From: Lineus longissimus
Taxonomy: Eukaryota > Nemertea > Pilidiophora > Heteronemertea > Lineidae
Direction of reading: 5' to 3'
Length of the DNA: 64,000 bases
Assembly (NCBI RefSeq): GCF_910592395.1
Contig: NC_088312.1
Location: forward strand, 7,628,001-7,692,000
Shown here in pieces: positions 15,401-30,400 of this stretch. The position numbers and the translations under genes were made by a program. The stretch's first letter is position 1. Each line of letters starts with the position of its first letter. The notes beneath the pieces were generated by a model. The model saw nothing but the letters and a program-made list of their open reading frames with translations. It was not told where the DNA came from and did no database searches.

Positions 15401-18400
15401 TGATTTATTGTTTCCAACCTTCCAGTAGTTTCTGTTGCTTAAGTGTCGTCCTGCTTCTCGGCTTTGACGAGGTTTAGAGTCTTGTGACCTATTTTATGAG
15501 ACAGGATGACTGATTATGTTCGCTTTGTTCCTCCACAACCTACCTATATTATCGACACATACACAAATAAAGACATAATGTACACATCCAACACACTGAA
15601 TTACTCACCTTCATTTTTTGAACTACATTTTATTCCAAGGGCTGGTATCACCTACTTCGTTATTCAACCCATTACTCGAGTACATGCCTCTCACCAGTAG
15701 TATTTCTCCTCTCTCAAAGTGGCCCAGCTCCCGATCCGATGAAACAAGACCTGTGAGTCCATCATGCTCTTCTATCTTTGTCATTTCTATCCAATTCTAC
15801 TAGTTGTTATTCCTCCCATCTGAATGAGCCCTTTTAGCCAACAATGCTGCGCGTTCTTTCATTAACCGCCTTATCTGTAACCCCCTTTATCTATTCGGGA
15901 GCGATCGTTAACTGTAAGATTCTTAAAATCATGAGCATCTAGATTCACTTGTGTTGCATCATTTTAAAGTTTCTATATCTTCACTTTTAATAATAATCAG
16001 CCATCTTATGAGAGTTAGATTAAGACAGAAAGAGGAATTTATCTCCAAGATTAACTCAGGAGTACTGGCTCGTTAAGAGGGTGCTTTCCCAATATCGTGA
16101 TACTCTTTTTAGTATTGTATAGCGACATTAGTATTGTAGAATAACATTGTCTATGTTGGATGCTGTTCATTCACCGCCAGCCCTAGACTTTATTGAATGA
16201 TTGTAACCATCATGCTTCGACCTACTCATAAACCCAGGGTCTCAGTTACTAACTTCTTCGGTTCAAATAGTGACTAACTTGTTTTGAACAATCGGCCCAG
16301 GTCCCATAGTTATATCGTTGGGTCCTTCTGTCGTAGTATACGGATGTCCAAGGTGAGAATCCTAGCTCGAGCTGTAACAAGTTCTTTCTTCTGTTTTCTC
16401 TGCCATCATTAACAATAGTGGTATATGCATCGTACAAGTAAATGATGTATCCCTTATAACCAGTCACAGTTTTAAATGTCATAAACGCTATCAATATCAC
16501 GATGATTGTAATTCTTTCGACAACATTAAATATGTGAACGTTTTCTATCATGCGCAGAACTGGGTACACAGGGTAATTTTATCTGCCTCCTCTCTGAATA
16601 GCATTTGATTATAGAAGGGCTAGTTCACTTAAAGTAACATAGAACGTGCCAGTCACGAGTTTATACTTTATATAGAGAGTTTCTTATGCTACGCCTGCAT
16701 TACGACAATTTGTCTTGATCACGATGAGTGATTTGCATGGTCCGTCTCATTTCCAGAGGTAGAGTGATCAGTATAATGCAGGTTTTATCATCATTTTCAT
16801 GTAGAGATTCCTGTTCTTTTTTTTCGAATCGGACCTCCCCGGCTTTGATGACGACATTGGTTGACTCAGCACGATTAGAAAAAACACAGTCATTCACTCT
16901 CTTAATTTTACATTTTCAACTTTAATTTACATTTTTTTCTTAAACTTAAAGTTTAAAAAACTCTCATCACTATCTCTGAACTGTAGCATCGTTAGTTGAA
17001 AACACAAAAGAGCAGCGCAAAATGATTAGTAGTAAGTATTGGTAAATTCGTCCTATGTCTAGTTCTGTTTACAAGAAAACAACTATCTCCACTGGATAAC
17101 GCCGTGGTCCATGGGACAAGTATTTTATAGTCTCTCCTCTGGCCAAATTTTAAGCCTCTATCCTCTTTATACAGCATCCATTCAGACACATGTGTGCTAT
17201 TATGTACATGTGACTCAGGGTCAAGAACAAGCCTTGGAACAATGCAAGTATATCTTCGACCTGTCCTAATCTAGGACTGTAACCTCAACTGTCTGCTTCA
17301 TATCTCCTTCGGCGTTCATCGGTCAGGCTCGGTAGTTATCGGGGACTACATGAACTCGGCTATGTTGAGTAAAACAGGCAGTTCGCACTCCCTGTGTCCA
17401 TCTTCACTGCCATTTATAGATGACTGACCTTTATAAAGCTGTACATCAGACATCGTGTCTGAGGGAGTGCGCATTGCCTCGTCAAAAGTAACAATGCTGA
17501 GTGGATGCCAATAGCTTTGGTGGCATTGCACCTGCAGTATTGAGCCACTCGACCATATCCGGGAGATAACTTGGTCATTTTCGAAGGATCTTGACGTGGA
17601 GAGCCTTCGGCCATGATCGGGTGTAGTCGACAAACTCCGTTGGAGCTCGGCAATATCCGACAGATGAGTGCATGATATGTTTGTCCCTATGGTCAATGAC
17701 TGAATGGCGTACTAAATTTATTTTCAATTTTTATTTCGAGACGCAGTGGTAACAAGGAGATGATTGTGGTTATAGATGCGTACTCATCAAAGCAATTCAT
17801 TATGTTTAATTTCCGTTCAAGTTAGCCAATGTACATATGATGGCGAGGATCAGCATGCGTTCAGCATTTCCAGTACAACGACTTTTAAATTCTCCATTGA
17901 TGATAAATGTTATCACAACACTAGACTACAATATCAACACCAATCACATACAACACCATTATCATCCAGGTGTTAGCCCTTCCTGATCCAATCCTAATGT
18001 CCCAACCTGTTACAAGCCTCAATAATTGTTAGCGTTTCATATCAACATATAAATATCTTCCAAGAATCAAAATCAAATCAATTGAATATTGGACTAATTT
18101 GTGAACTGTATGTAGTTTTCACGATGCCATTTGAAAATATAACAAAGTGCTTTCTTTTCGAGAATTATGCGAGAATTTAAAATCGCAGGTCTCAGAATTT
18201 GGAGACAATGTGAATTGCCATTATCTCCCCCAGAAACCATTCAGAAGTCCTCGGTGTTGGCATGAAACCAATAGAGAGTATCCCCTACCCTGGAAATGCT
18301 GAGTTTTAATGGATAGATCTTTCAGTACATGCTTGTTTACTGAGGTGGCTATATAGAGGAGTGTTGCCTAACTACATGAAACTAATGCCTTATCGATTTG

Positions 18401-21400
18401 AAAGTTGTTTAAGTTGTTGCTTATGTTTGCTACGTTTTCCAAATACAGAGATGATTGCACGGAATTTACATTGACAGCATATAATTTCTCAATGCAAGTG
18501 CATGTTGGAGTATTTCTTGTATGATGGTAAAAAAGCCATGGCTGCATGACCTCGAAAATCATGTGAAGTCGCATGCCAGACAATATATCTTAGTATCTAT
18601 GTTGAAAAGTATTTAACTCTTCAATTCTATGGAAACTATCAACTTATTTCGCCACCTAGTGCATGGTACAATATACCTTACATAAATAATGAGAACCGAA
18701 TTCTTCAAATGTGATGATTAGTCGTTGTCTGCAAACACTATTCCTAGTTTCCTGCTTGTGATCATAGAAGTCCATTTATCCAACGATCTTCTCATTTACC
18801 TTACGCATGCGCACATTTTTAAAGACTGTAATGACCTGACCTGGTAGATGGTGCAATCACCATAGAAACTACAGCTGACCTTGACCTCAATACTCGACCT
18901 TGTTTCTGCTTTATTTTGCATGTTACATTATGCATGTATTACCACTCACACAATTTTGTCCAGTCTTTTTCGGTTATGGGTGCCTTTTCCTTATTCAATC
19001 GACTGCATGCACGTGTGCTATGTATGTGTGCATTTTGCATGGCAACCATGGCAACAACTAAAATTATTAACGTTGAAAAAAGTTAAACCAAAAACGATCT
19101 GTTTGATAAGGTAATTGGTTTTGGCTTTGGTGTCGGAAAATAAATTCTGGCTAATATCTTTCCGATATTGATCCAATGTGTTCTTACAATTCATTTGAAA
19201 CCATCATGTATTCGAGTTCGGCAAAGTTTATCGAGGTAATGCTAAGGAATTTCTTTCTTCATAATATCCTTGAAAAATTGCTTTCTGGCCGCGAAGCAAT
19301 CTTTGGATAAGCATTGTGAAGGCTACATTGATGTTTTAAATATAAGCTCATTAATTATCTCGATTAAAAGAACATGGTTACAAAACTTTCTTTTTACGAT
19401 AAACAGATTAACGACCTTTATCATATTTTGGTGATAACATAAGTAATCATTTTTCAATATAAGTATTTTGAATTCGCCTCCAAATGCTTTAAGAAAAGAT
19501 TGATAATGTAGCAAACAAAGTCTATGACTAAATTGTAAAATCAGTCGCCTGGCTGTCGGTTTTCTTCTTTTTACCGGGACAACCTTTCTTCCTTACTGCC
19601 TGAGTAAACCATGCCCTTCCCTCGAACCCCCTTCAGTGTTGTAAACTACGCACCTAAATACATCTTCCTATAGTGATTATCTAAATGTAACATTTCTATA
19701 CATTTTATAGAGTTTTTCATCCTCAAATATTTATCCTGTCATCCCTTTGTGAATTCCCATTTCCTTCCACCAAATTGTACACCAAACAAGCACCAATACG
19801 GATGTGGTAGAATGGTAGACGACCTAAAACATGTCAAATGGTACTGTATTGTAAAATGTCTCAATATTTGTCAAAAGTAGCATATACAAATGTACTAACC
19901 CATCCCAACCTGCATGATGCCGCATGTCTTCCCTACTTTTAAATAAAACATAAATGTAAACCACAAAACAAAATCTTATAATACAAATGATACATGTATG
20001 TTTAATCATGCTATGTTAAATCCGTCATCAAGTACTTGTTGAGTATAGATAAATTATACAGAACTAACCATGTAAATACGCCAGAATATATTAACACTGA
20101 GACTTCTGACGTAGACTTTTGAGTTTCAAGTCTTACACATAGAACTTCATTATATCTAACCAGCAAACATCGTAGGTCGAACTGGCCATTTAGATTTATC
20201 AGTTGTATCAATTAAAACAAGGACTCAACCATGAGACACGTTCATTTACAGTGTGATTCTCACTGTTCAATCTCAACCCCATCGATCGTAGTACTACACA
20301 TACCTCTGACATGGGCTTGACCGATATAGTTTTGAAAATATCGTCAACAATAAATTTCCCTTATACACACAGTTAAAAACATTTCCTCAACGAACGACTG
20401 ATACCATGAAATTATATGATTTATTCCTTTTTTATATATAGGTGAACCAAATGCAAGTAGTCCTTCACTCCTATTAACAGGTTTGGTTGTTGCTTCCTGA
20501 ACAACAAGTAGACCAGCTGTAGTAGAGTTGCCCCAGAAATGATCGAACCTTGCGTGACAATATTCCGAACCACAAGTGTTACCTTAATTTGATTGTGACT
20601 CCCTTTGTATGTTAGGTCTACTTCGATGGAGGATACTCAGGATGCTGAAACAACGGCCCATGCAGCTCTTCATTACTTCTACGAGGCAGTCATGCCTTTC
20701 CTTGAAGTAAGTAACAGAACTGATTCTTACAACCCTTGGATCCTGATTTGTTTGAATGAAAAAGTTATCTCAAACTAAAGTGCTTGGCATCAAATTGTTT
20801 GGATTAGTGCCTCTGTCCTCGTCATCCCAATGTTTCTTATTTCAATAATTCTTATTTTGGCCATCTCTCTCCTCCGCAAAACAATTAATTAATTAATGAT
20901 TGTATCCATTCATTTCAGACATTCTTTGACAAGTTCTACCAGCCAGACCCAGATCTGTATCAAGGAGAAGAGGAATTTGTCAACAATCTGACCACAGCGC
21001 TTGTGGTAAGGGAACGTTCTCCAATGATTCATGATAACCCAATTGTGAATTAACGCCGCGCGCTCTGCTACCATGTAATGCCGCACGCTCTGCTACCATG
21101 TAACGTCGCGCGGTGGATACCATGTAACTACGCTCTGCTACCATGTAACGTCGCGCGGTGGATACCATGTAACTACGCTCTGCTACCATGTAACGTCGCG
21201 CGGTGGATACCATGTAACTACGCTCTGCTACCATGTAACGTCGCGCGGTGGATACCATGTAACTACGCTCTGCTACCATGTAATGCCGCGCGCTCTGCTA
21301 CCATGTAACGTCGCGCGGTGGATACCATGTAACTACGCTCTGCTACCATGTAACGTCGCGCGGTGGATACCATGTAACTACGCTCTGCTACCATGTAACG

Positions 21401-24400
21401 TCGCGCGGTGGATACCATGTAACTACGCTCTGCTACCATGTAACGTCGCGCGGTGGATACCATGTAACTACGCTCTGCTACCATGTAACGTTGCGCGGTG
21501 GATACGAGATGTTTGTTAGAATAAAGTGGGATAAACCATCAGCCGATACCCAGTTTAACGTTAGGTTTGCCCCTCCAGAGGCTGTAAATCTTGACCTGGC
21601 GGTTTATAAGAATAGTGACAGCCAGTCCGAGAGAGATCCGAAAGAACCAACTCAACAACTTAATATCGATTTCATACAATGTTTCTGGACACTGTAACAC
21701 GCTTTAATCCAATTCGTTAAACTTACTGGTATCAAAAATGCAGTCCAGGCTTAATGATGTTTATCTAGGTCAATAAACATTACTTTCAACCCCCCCCCCC
21801 CCCCCCGGCTCATGCATGATCAATCACCCAACCATACATTCATTGATCTAATTCAACAGGAGAGTATCTCAATTGTCCATAGTTCTCATACTCTGGTGTT
21901 TTCTTGCAGAACTTGAACGAAGCTGTGTGCCCTGTGATGGTGAACCCGGAGTATCTGAAGACAATGATCTCCTCATTGACCACCATCATCCCACTATCAG
22001 ATACTCCAAATAGCGTAAGTAGCTGCTGTCATGTCACAAACTTCTATAAATTCCTTCCTCATAGTGGTTTATCCAGCACCTGAAATACGATCATTTTCCC
22101 TTCATTTGACAGGCAATGGAGAACATCGTTGAGAAGATTGGCACGCGAAGGAACTTCGAAGACACCACAGCACAGATAAAACTGGTACGTTAACGAATAC
22201 TTTTATTCTGTCAGAAACCCTTGATTCAAGAAATTAAGTATTTTTGAATATCATGTACTCAAGCAAATGAAATCGGCAGTTGTTGCCCTCTTACTTAAAC
22301 ACTGCAGTATGACAATCGAGTTACATCTTAGTATATCGTATACTTTTCATAATCGAAATCTTTCCACAGGGTAACATGAATTACTATGCCAATGAACTTG
22401 ACCTGAATGCCAAGCTGCGGACCTTTGCCGTCAACTGCAGCTTGTTGTATGGTGGTCACAATACTGTTTCTGCGCAGATGAAATACAGGTCAAAAAGAGG
22501 TAAGTTCGATATCTTTTTTTCCTGATTCATTGATAACACCATTGTTTGTCATTCAGGAAAATATATGTACTGGTATCGGTACCGCAGTCCATGTGACTTT
22601 TAGCTTCAATCAACCTGTATACGTGTCGTTTAACTGTGTTACTCATCTATAGGACCTGAGCTTCAGATTACAACGAAATATAAACCACATCTACAAAAAT
22701 ATTTGTTAATATAATTTGCTTTCATTTTACTACCACAGAGAGTGAAAACGAGAAAGGTACTCAGAGCATGAAATAGAGAAAAATAAGAATTATATGTGGC
22801 TTTATTTCTGTGCGAAGGTTATATTATGCAATTTATTCTAATCAGATATGAAAGATGTATCAAAATATTTCTGCCTCATTAATCGATTTCATACTTCGAG
22901 CCATATTAGGCTTTTCATTGAATGCTTGTAAGCACATATTATGTTATTGTGCATTTGAATTGTAATGAAACAATCAGAATTCGACAAACACTTTTTTAAA
23001 TCTGCCCCTGACTAAAATCGAGATTCCTTATTCCTTATTAGTTTGAAAATGTATTGATTCGATTGATAAAAGCTTTATCATCTTGTATGGAACACATTTG
23101 TTTGGCCTTGAACACACCATTATTTTCTAGTTTTCTTTCAAGTCAAAAGCTGATTTCTTATTGATTCATTTTAGCAGATGGTTCCATGTTTTAGTTCAAT
23201 ATACAAAATTCTCACTGTAGTTTATCAATAAAATAGAATAATTGGTATCTAGGTATCAAAACACCATGTTATCTATTTATTTACCCAAGCTGTAGTTTGA
23301 ATCTCTGAGGAAATATGTAGCGTAATTTAAATACACTCCATGCAGTTGCAGTCACCATACAATATGTATTCTTCTCTTCGGCCATTTATTGTGGCCGCTA
23401 TGTGAAAAGTCAAGACTTATCTAAGGTACAACATCAATCTAAAGTGCCAAGTGATAGCACAGCAGTTCTTTTTCACCACGTTTACATTTCATTTTCATTT
23501 TTTTCTGCATAACATTCCATTCTGGGTTTCTTTGCCACAGAGTACACGACTATTGGTGGTGACGAGGATCTCCCTCTCGGGGAAGAGTTTCAGAGTCATC
23601 TCAAGTGTTTCATACGAAGCAGCGAGAAACAGGTAGAGGAGAAGTACAGGTTATGCGACAAACTTATACATCAATTAGAGTAAGTACAATAAACCTTATA
23701 ACGAATGGCTGAAATTTAAAATGGTTTAATGAAAAATGACGACAACGTTTTTAATATTTCCTGAACTAACATGGTGCTATAATAGGCGTATATCAAGAAT
23801 TTAAAAAATAGATAAAAACAGCTCTTGTATCATTGTATTGTTGTACCTGTATATGTATGTTCTGTTGTTAATAAAGAGTAAAAAAAAAAAAAAAAAAAAA
23901 TTGTGTTTTTTTGCAGCAGTTGAAATGTATCATACGAAAATAAAGTGACACTAACGCATCATCTAACTTAATACATATTACAAACGATTTTAAGCTCCAG
24001 TATGATATTCGATATTACTGATTGATACAAGTGTGTCTAGTGCCACTTAAAAACTGATTGTTAAAAAACCAAAGATGATAATTAAAAAAGAACTGATGAA
24101 TATTGATTTGAATTGACTCTTCTTTAAAAATTGTCATAACCTTCAGTAGACTTAGATGGACAAACATTGGCATTGTATTCAGAGCATGCAATTATAAAAA
24201 TAAAGGTTTAATGTTGTTAAACCATGAACAAAGTTGGTAACAAGTTTCATAGAAAGGTGGATGCTTGTTAAAAGAGGTGAAATTACGAGGATAAAACAAA
24301 CCTTGGAAAATGACCTGAGAAATCAGATTCAGCAATTAAGTACAAATACTCGGACTTATTTGGTAAAAGGACTCAGCCCTTCAGTCCCTTGCACTGCGAT

Positions 24401-27400
24401 TCGGTTGTTAGTATAGTACTTTTAACACTGCAAGTATTTCTAAATAAGTATACCTACATGTAATACATTTTAATTATTTTGATACATTTGTGAATGACAA
24501 CTTTGAACTACAACTCGTCGTTTGTAAAACTGCCCTCGTCATCAGCCCAAATGCAAAACTCTATCTCATCTACAAAACTACCCAAACTGCTTACTCTATG
24601 TTTGTCATTGTACATGTTGCAACGTCCTTCTACCCATGTACCTGCTTACGCTCCGTCGGCCAATAAGGTTGTGAAGACACACTTATACTGTAAAACGCCA
24701 ACTTTATCTGCTGTATTAAAATCTCTTAATTTTCGAATCGGCAAAGGCTAGCGGAGATTTGGCGGTTACATTACAGTATGTGTCTTCACAAGAACACTTG
24801 CTGTCAGCGAAATATTGTGTGACAATAGCATGGCTATTCCGAACAGTTTTCTAGACTTATAGTCGGTTTAGACATCGTTTCATTTTTAAAATTCATCCAC
24901 TGAATCCCATCTTATCACAGATTAATTTATTACCTTGTAATTCGCGAATCAGAGTCCTTTATGACATTATCCTGACACCAAGTCTTCTCGTTACTGACTA
25001 ACAATACCTTAAACCCATTGCCATCCTCTTTCTACATATCCTTGTCTATCATTGATATTCACACCTTTTATGTAACCCAGCCCATCGGAGAATCATAGCC
25101 TTAGCTGACAGTATCTTCAAGCATGTCATTAGTTAGGCACGAAGAACTAAAGAACTACTCCAGATAGATTTATCCATTACTGCAACATTTTAGATAACAT
25201 CAAAAAAGATCATTGTAGAAATCATAGTGCTATGAATTTACTGTGAGTAGATTACACTTAACCACCGATTCATAATGTTTCCTTTCTTCTCTGCGCATGC
25301 GTCATTAGCGTCTCATTTAGAACGGGCGCATTCCTGTAAGTATCTGAAATGAACTAGGAAATAACTCGTTATTCGTGTCATATTTTCACGTAATATTTTG
25401 ACATAGAACGTAATGTCATGAGCAATTAGAAGATGCTAAAATTAATGCAATTATAGAAGATAATATTTCAATAATCGAAAAAGATTATGAAATATGTATT
25501 ATTTTGTCAATTTCCTCTTCCCTGACATAGTCTTAATTTCCTTTGTGAGATCCAAAATTTTACTAAATAAATGGACTCGTGGAAGTTTCAATGTTACCAA
25601 TCCCTAACAGGATTTGTAACAGAGGGCTGGCCTATTGTTGATTTGTTTTTGAAGTACACATGTTCTTCGATAAACAAAGAGTTCTTTCTATGGTATCAAC
25701 AGGATTGAAGATGGTAAAGTCGTAGCAGACTTTCATCACAATTACTACATTACTTCTAACTGACCAAACGAGACCCTATTACACATGTACATGTATTATT
25801 TGCAAACGATGACTCCCTTCATAAAGGGGGTGGGGAGGGTGAGTGGTTTAATAGTCCCATTTCCTGTTCCCTGAATCACACATGTCATTACATCTCACCA
25901 AACTATCTAACCATTAGCCTATATATTTCACTTTCCTGCATTGCCTTTTCCATTCTCTTTCAATACCACATGCTTCCCATGCTTGTTCGCTATAACGTCT
26001 ACCACAAATGCAAGCAGTAGACCTTGTAGATACAAGCTATTTCCCTATTTCTCCTCCAGACACTCCAGGTCCATGCGCTCATGCACCATCCTCGCTCATA
26101 GATTGGAACATCCTTTGGATACCATCAAATACATTTCATTATGATATACATGAACATGTATTTCAACACAATATAAATGCAGTCACTGCTTTACTTGGTA
26201 TAGGTATCTAAAGGATTTTCAAAATTGTGCGATGCTATACTGATATCAATTATTTCTCACATCAGTTTTCAGTGCGTTCATAGGACTTTCTCGTAGTCAT
26301 GTTATAGAGCACAGTTTCCTCATTGCACCAGGTCGACATTCTACCCTAAGACTTTCTGATTTAAGTGAAGTTGAAATGTCTCTTTTCCATATAGTTTACC
26401 ACACTGGTATTCCCTACGCATGAGGGCTGCTGGCGCACATGGCATCTACTAAAGTACATATTGCACAAATAGATTAAGCGATGAAACATGCATTGATAGA
26501 CAACGTTATATAAAATGTTTAGGCACATGCGCATTTAGGCTGTGTAATGTACATGCACCATTGGTTTAGCCCTGCATGAACAGGATTTTGTTACACATAT
26601 TTTAAAGGATAATCTCATGAAATCATTTTAAAACCAGTGATTGTATTTCCAACCACTTGTATTTACTGTTGTACCGACTGTCCCAACTGTGTGCCTCGAA
26701 GATGACTAACATCAAATCAACGAACAAAAACGCTAGTGGACTTGACGATAAACCCAGATACTATGTTAAGGCCAAACTTATCCATTCTCACAATGTTCTA
26801 CAACAGTTACGGAGAGAACCTCTTTGACGTTGTGAATAGAGAAACATGTTGATGTAAAATGAGACACATAATACAGGACGGTGTTACGTTGCTTCCTTCA
26901 TCAAGTTATATTTCCAGGATACAGATACAGGACACATGAAATGCTTTCCGTTTCCTTCAAATACGGGTGTGCCATAGTCATGCAGTGAACATATTCCTAC
27001 TCAGCTCTGGTATATAGTTCAAACATATCAGCCTTTCGAATCAAATAAACAGGTAAGATTGCCAACCCAAGCCTGCAGATGGAATCCAAACCACCTCCAC
27101 CTCTTGCTAACCCGTTGGTCCTTTTTGCAGAATCTCGGCCAAGAACCGCCGCGTTAGCGCATACTCAGCAGATGAGGAAGCCCTTGACGTGCGGTGCCTT
27201 CAGCTGCTCAGGGCTTGCATTCATAACGAAGAGAGGAAGCTCCCGGAGGACTGGCAGAACCGGACTCAGGAGAGGAAGATTAGAAAGTAAGACAAACCCA
27301 CCCCTGTCATCAGGAGATGGAGTAATGTGTTGCCCAATGTCTTCCTTCGTCTTCTCCTTCTTAAGGGTTCCGCTCATCTTTCTGTTTCTCCCTCCCGCCT

Positions 27401-30400
27401 TAAGACCTCTATGGTATTGTCTTTCAACTCCCTTCTTAGCTATCAGGCTACCATATAATGCTCACAACAGTGTCTCATGCTTAATTCCCATCATGCTTCC
27501 TTTGCATTGTCTGTCCTCGCTAGCATAGAACCCTTCCAGAGTGTAAATGACACTGTTTCCTAGCTTGCCTCCTAAGCTTACCTCTGTGTCCTGTTCTAGT
27601 TATTCAAACTGCATGACCAGTGCTATGCAAAGACAAGTCAGACCCATCATGCTGACCATCTAACATGTTATAGCATGCAATGCTGACAACATAAGTGCAC
27701 TTTCCCTACTAAATACCTAACCTGCAGCAAAAAAAGTGATACCAGCTTTTGTTTTGCTCGACACCCTATTAACGCTTTACCAAGTACCCTCTCCTTCACC
27801 TAATTCTTCAGTATTTTCTTATATGTACAATATAATACCCTGTATGTATTAAGGGTAAACTGGAGAACCAAGATTGAAATCAAGTACTGAAATCAACGTT
27901 CCATAAGCGCTACAGTGACCTGTCGAACTTCGCCTCACCACGTGTATTCTCCTAGATATGTGGTATTACTTTGGTGGCCATTCCGACATCTTGGTTACAA
28001 TCTATTCCAAGATCTCCTACTTACATGTAGAGCACTCAATGTGAGCTTTGCATATCACGTATCCAATACAGTCTTGAATTATTCGAGCTTGACACTGATC
28101 CCGTACCAATGACGTACAGACAGCTTCCCAAAAAAATCCTTATATTTCGAATGTACAACTCTACTCCACTCCCTTGCCAATCTCCTACTACCTAAGTCCG
28201 ATGCCTCGACCATCTCTCCGGGTATAAACTCTTCCCAGCAATGGCCTCTTCGTGTGACTCACCTCTATGCTGATGTAATGTCCAATCTGTCGTTCTTAAC
28301 CTTGATCAGATTTTACCTTCTCTATCTGCAACTCGTTCCAAACATTACAATTTCCTCTGACACCTTACTTATTTCGGCTTACGCTAATTCTCTTATCCCA
28401 TTTTCAAAGCTGATTTTGATCCCTTGGAATTGCTGGTTTCTCCTTTTCTTTGTTTTATGGTATCTTTAACTTAAAAAATCTCCGTCTTAGAGATATTTTA
28501 AGTCTCTCCAACACCAAGGGAATTCTACTCTTCTTTCCTTTCCTTTTTGATTTATAAATTCCTTAGCTATAACTATCCTTAATCGTTTCCTCTGTAAATC
28601 ACCATGTGTTATCCTACCAATCTATTATACTTCCAAGTTTTAGCTGTAGCTGGTGTTTGTTATAAATCTTGTTTGAATATGATATGAATGCAATATTGCT
28701 AAACTGCTTATTAAAGCCTTAGATATTGAACATGTTTAGAGTATTCTGTGGCCTAGCTTGCTGGCAATGTCATGACCTCAATTCAATATAAGCATTAATG
28801 GCCTCTGGCATAGATGACATACTGTATTAAAAAAGAACATGGAATTATCATGGAATTACACTTAATTTAATGACTCGATTTGTTTTTTGAATGCATGTGT
28901 TATATAAGTAAAGCTAGCTCAACAGAACAGTAAGTCTTTTCGAGATATCCTCAGGTATGTCGTGTATGTCCCACCTAACATCAGATCGAATCATTTGTAA
29001 GAAGATTTCTAAATATTTACTGACTTTTCCATTTAGATTCTCTTTTTCTTGGCTTGGCTTCGGAAACTGGTTTATTTGACTGTGACTCGTGTTATTTCCT
29101 TTAGGGGTGTTAAGATCATAAGGGACATTCAGGCATGTATCAATAACTTTGGTGTAGCCTTGAAGGTCCTGCCTCACCTTGCTCGGCCGAGCGATGACAT
29201 CACCAGGGAGGTACTGGCACTGCTGTGTTCACTCCTCTTCAACGCGAATAGAGATGTTCAGGTAACCACATTTACAATCCGCTACCAGTCGTGCCAAAGT
29301 CTCCCTGATACTTCCTACCATCCTTCCTTGTCCAAAATGTAATACTATGATATGTATCATGTGACTCTGAAACGTTGGATTATATTTATTGTGAAATCTA
29401 GGCTAAATCACAAGCATAGAATGTCAGCCTATGGATTCATGAATTCATTACCATTATCCCGATGAAAGATTTCCTCCTGGATACTTCACCTTATCAAAGA
29501 ACCAAATAATATGTTGAATTGTACCGGTTTGTGAAAGTATGATAACGTTGCAGACATTTTGAATCATGCCCTTTCTCCCAAACCACTTTGGCATGGCTGG
29601 TGACGGAGATCCATTAATGTGTTGTGTTCGCCAAACTGCGACCACTGCAGAGATGAGGAGCTTGCAAGTTGATCATGCCCTGAATCTATCTATATGTATC
29701 TAAGCAAACCGTGACTAACCACACTGTCATAGTATATGTACACCACATACTATGATTGGTTTGGTCAGGCGGATATGACCGAAACAGAAATATGCTGACT
29801 TTCCTCCTGTTCTGATTTGTCTACCAATGCAAGCTGTTTCGATGTTTATCTTCATCAACGGCTAGTTACTTTTCCTTTACTTGGAAAACGTGTATCCCTA
29901 TGGTGACGTCTCTTCTGCTACTGCAAGGAGATCTAATCAGCTCTTATGTTACTTGGCTTCGGTGAATGTTGTTCCAGCAGCAGCCTTGGCAGCACTGTAA
30001 CATACATCAACCGAGTGAGCAAGCACATAGAATGCCATATTTTTATCAAGATGGGATACCTACATTTCATAGCTTCATGACAGGGGCTTATGGTATTCAC
30101 GCATGATAGAAAGAGACAAAAAAAATGCTTCTATGGTCTATATACGACATGTGAGTTTATTGTGTCTTTACATCGTCCTCTGGTTTGGATCGATACAGTT
30201 ATCCAGTACTTCGGTTATTAACATATTTCGCTTAGAGACGAAATAGATAACAGAGGTGAAGATTTGACAAATCAAGTTGGATATCGAATTTGAATACCCT
30301 TTGTCCTGTCAGTAAGCCATGAATCAGTAACCCAGCTTGTGATTCTACAAGTGGCAATTCTAACTTAGAACCTTCGTTACTGGCTGCGCGCTCGTGTGGA

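Noticed and set aside
17346-17696. Two overlapping antisense frames in intron 15, possibly retrotransposon-derived
   Set aside because: I could not recognise any reverse transcriptase, integrase or gag motif, so no call is made.
20980-21519. Long open frames on both strands with 15-residue repeats (MVAERSYMVSTARRY type)
   Set aside because: They come from a 45-bp minisatellite whose period is divisible by three. No start context, splice support or family match.
23881-23900. A run that could mark a retroposon tail
   Set aside because: The upstream sequence shows no recognisable SINE or processed gene copy. A simple homopolymer is sufficient.
10732-26530. GCATGCGC-type palindromes at about 10732, 18804, 25292 and 26525
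   Set aside because: They resemble NRF1 sites but are scattered in introns with no promoter context. Chance or repeat origin is likelier.
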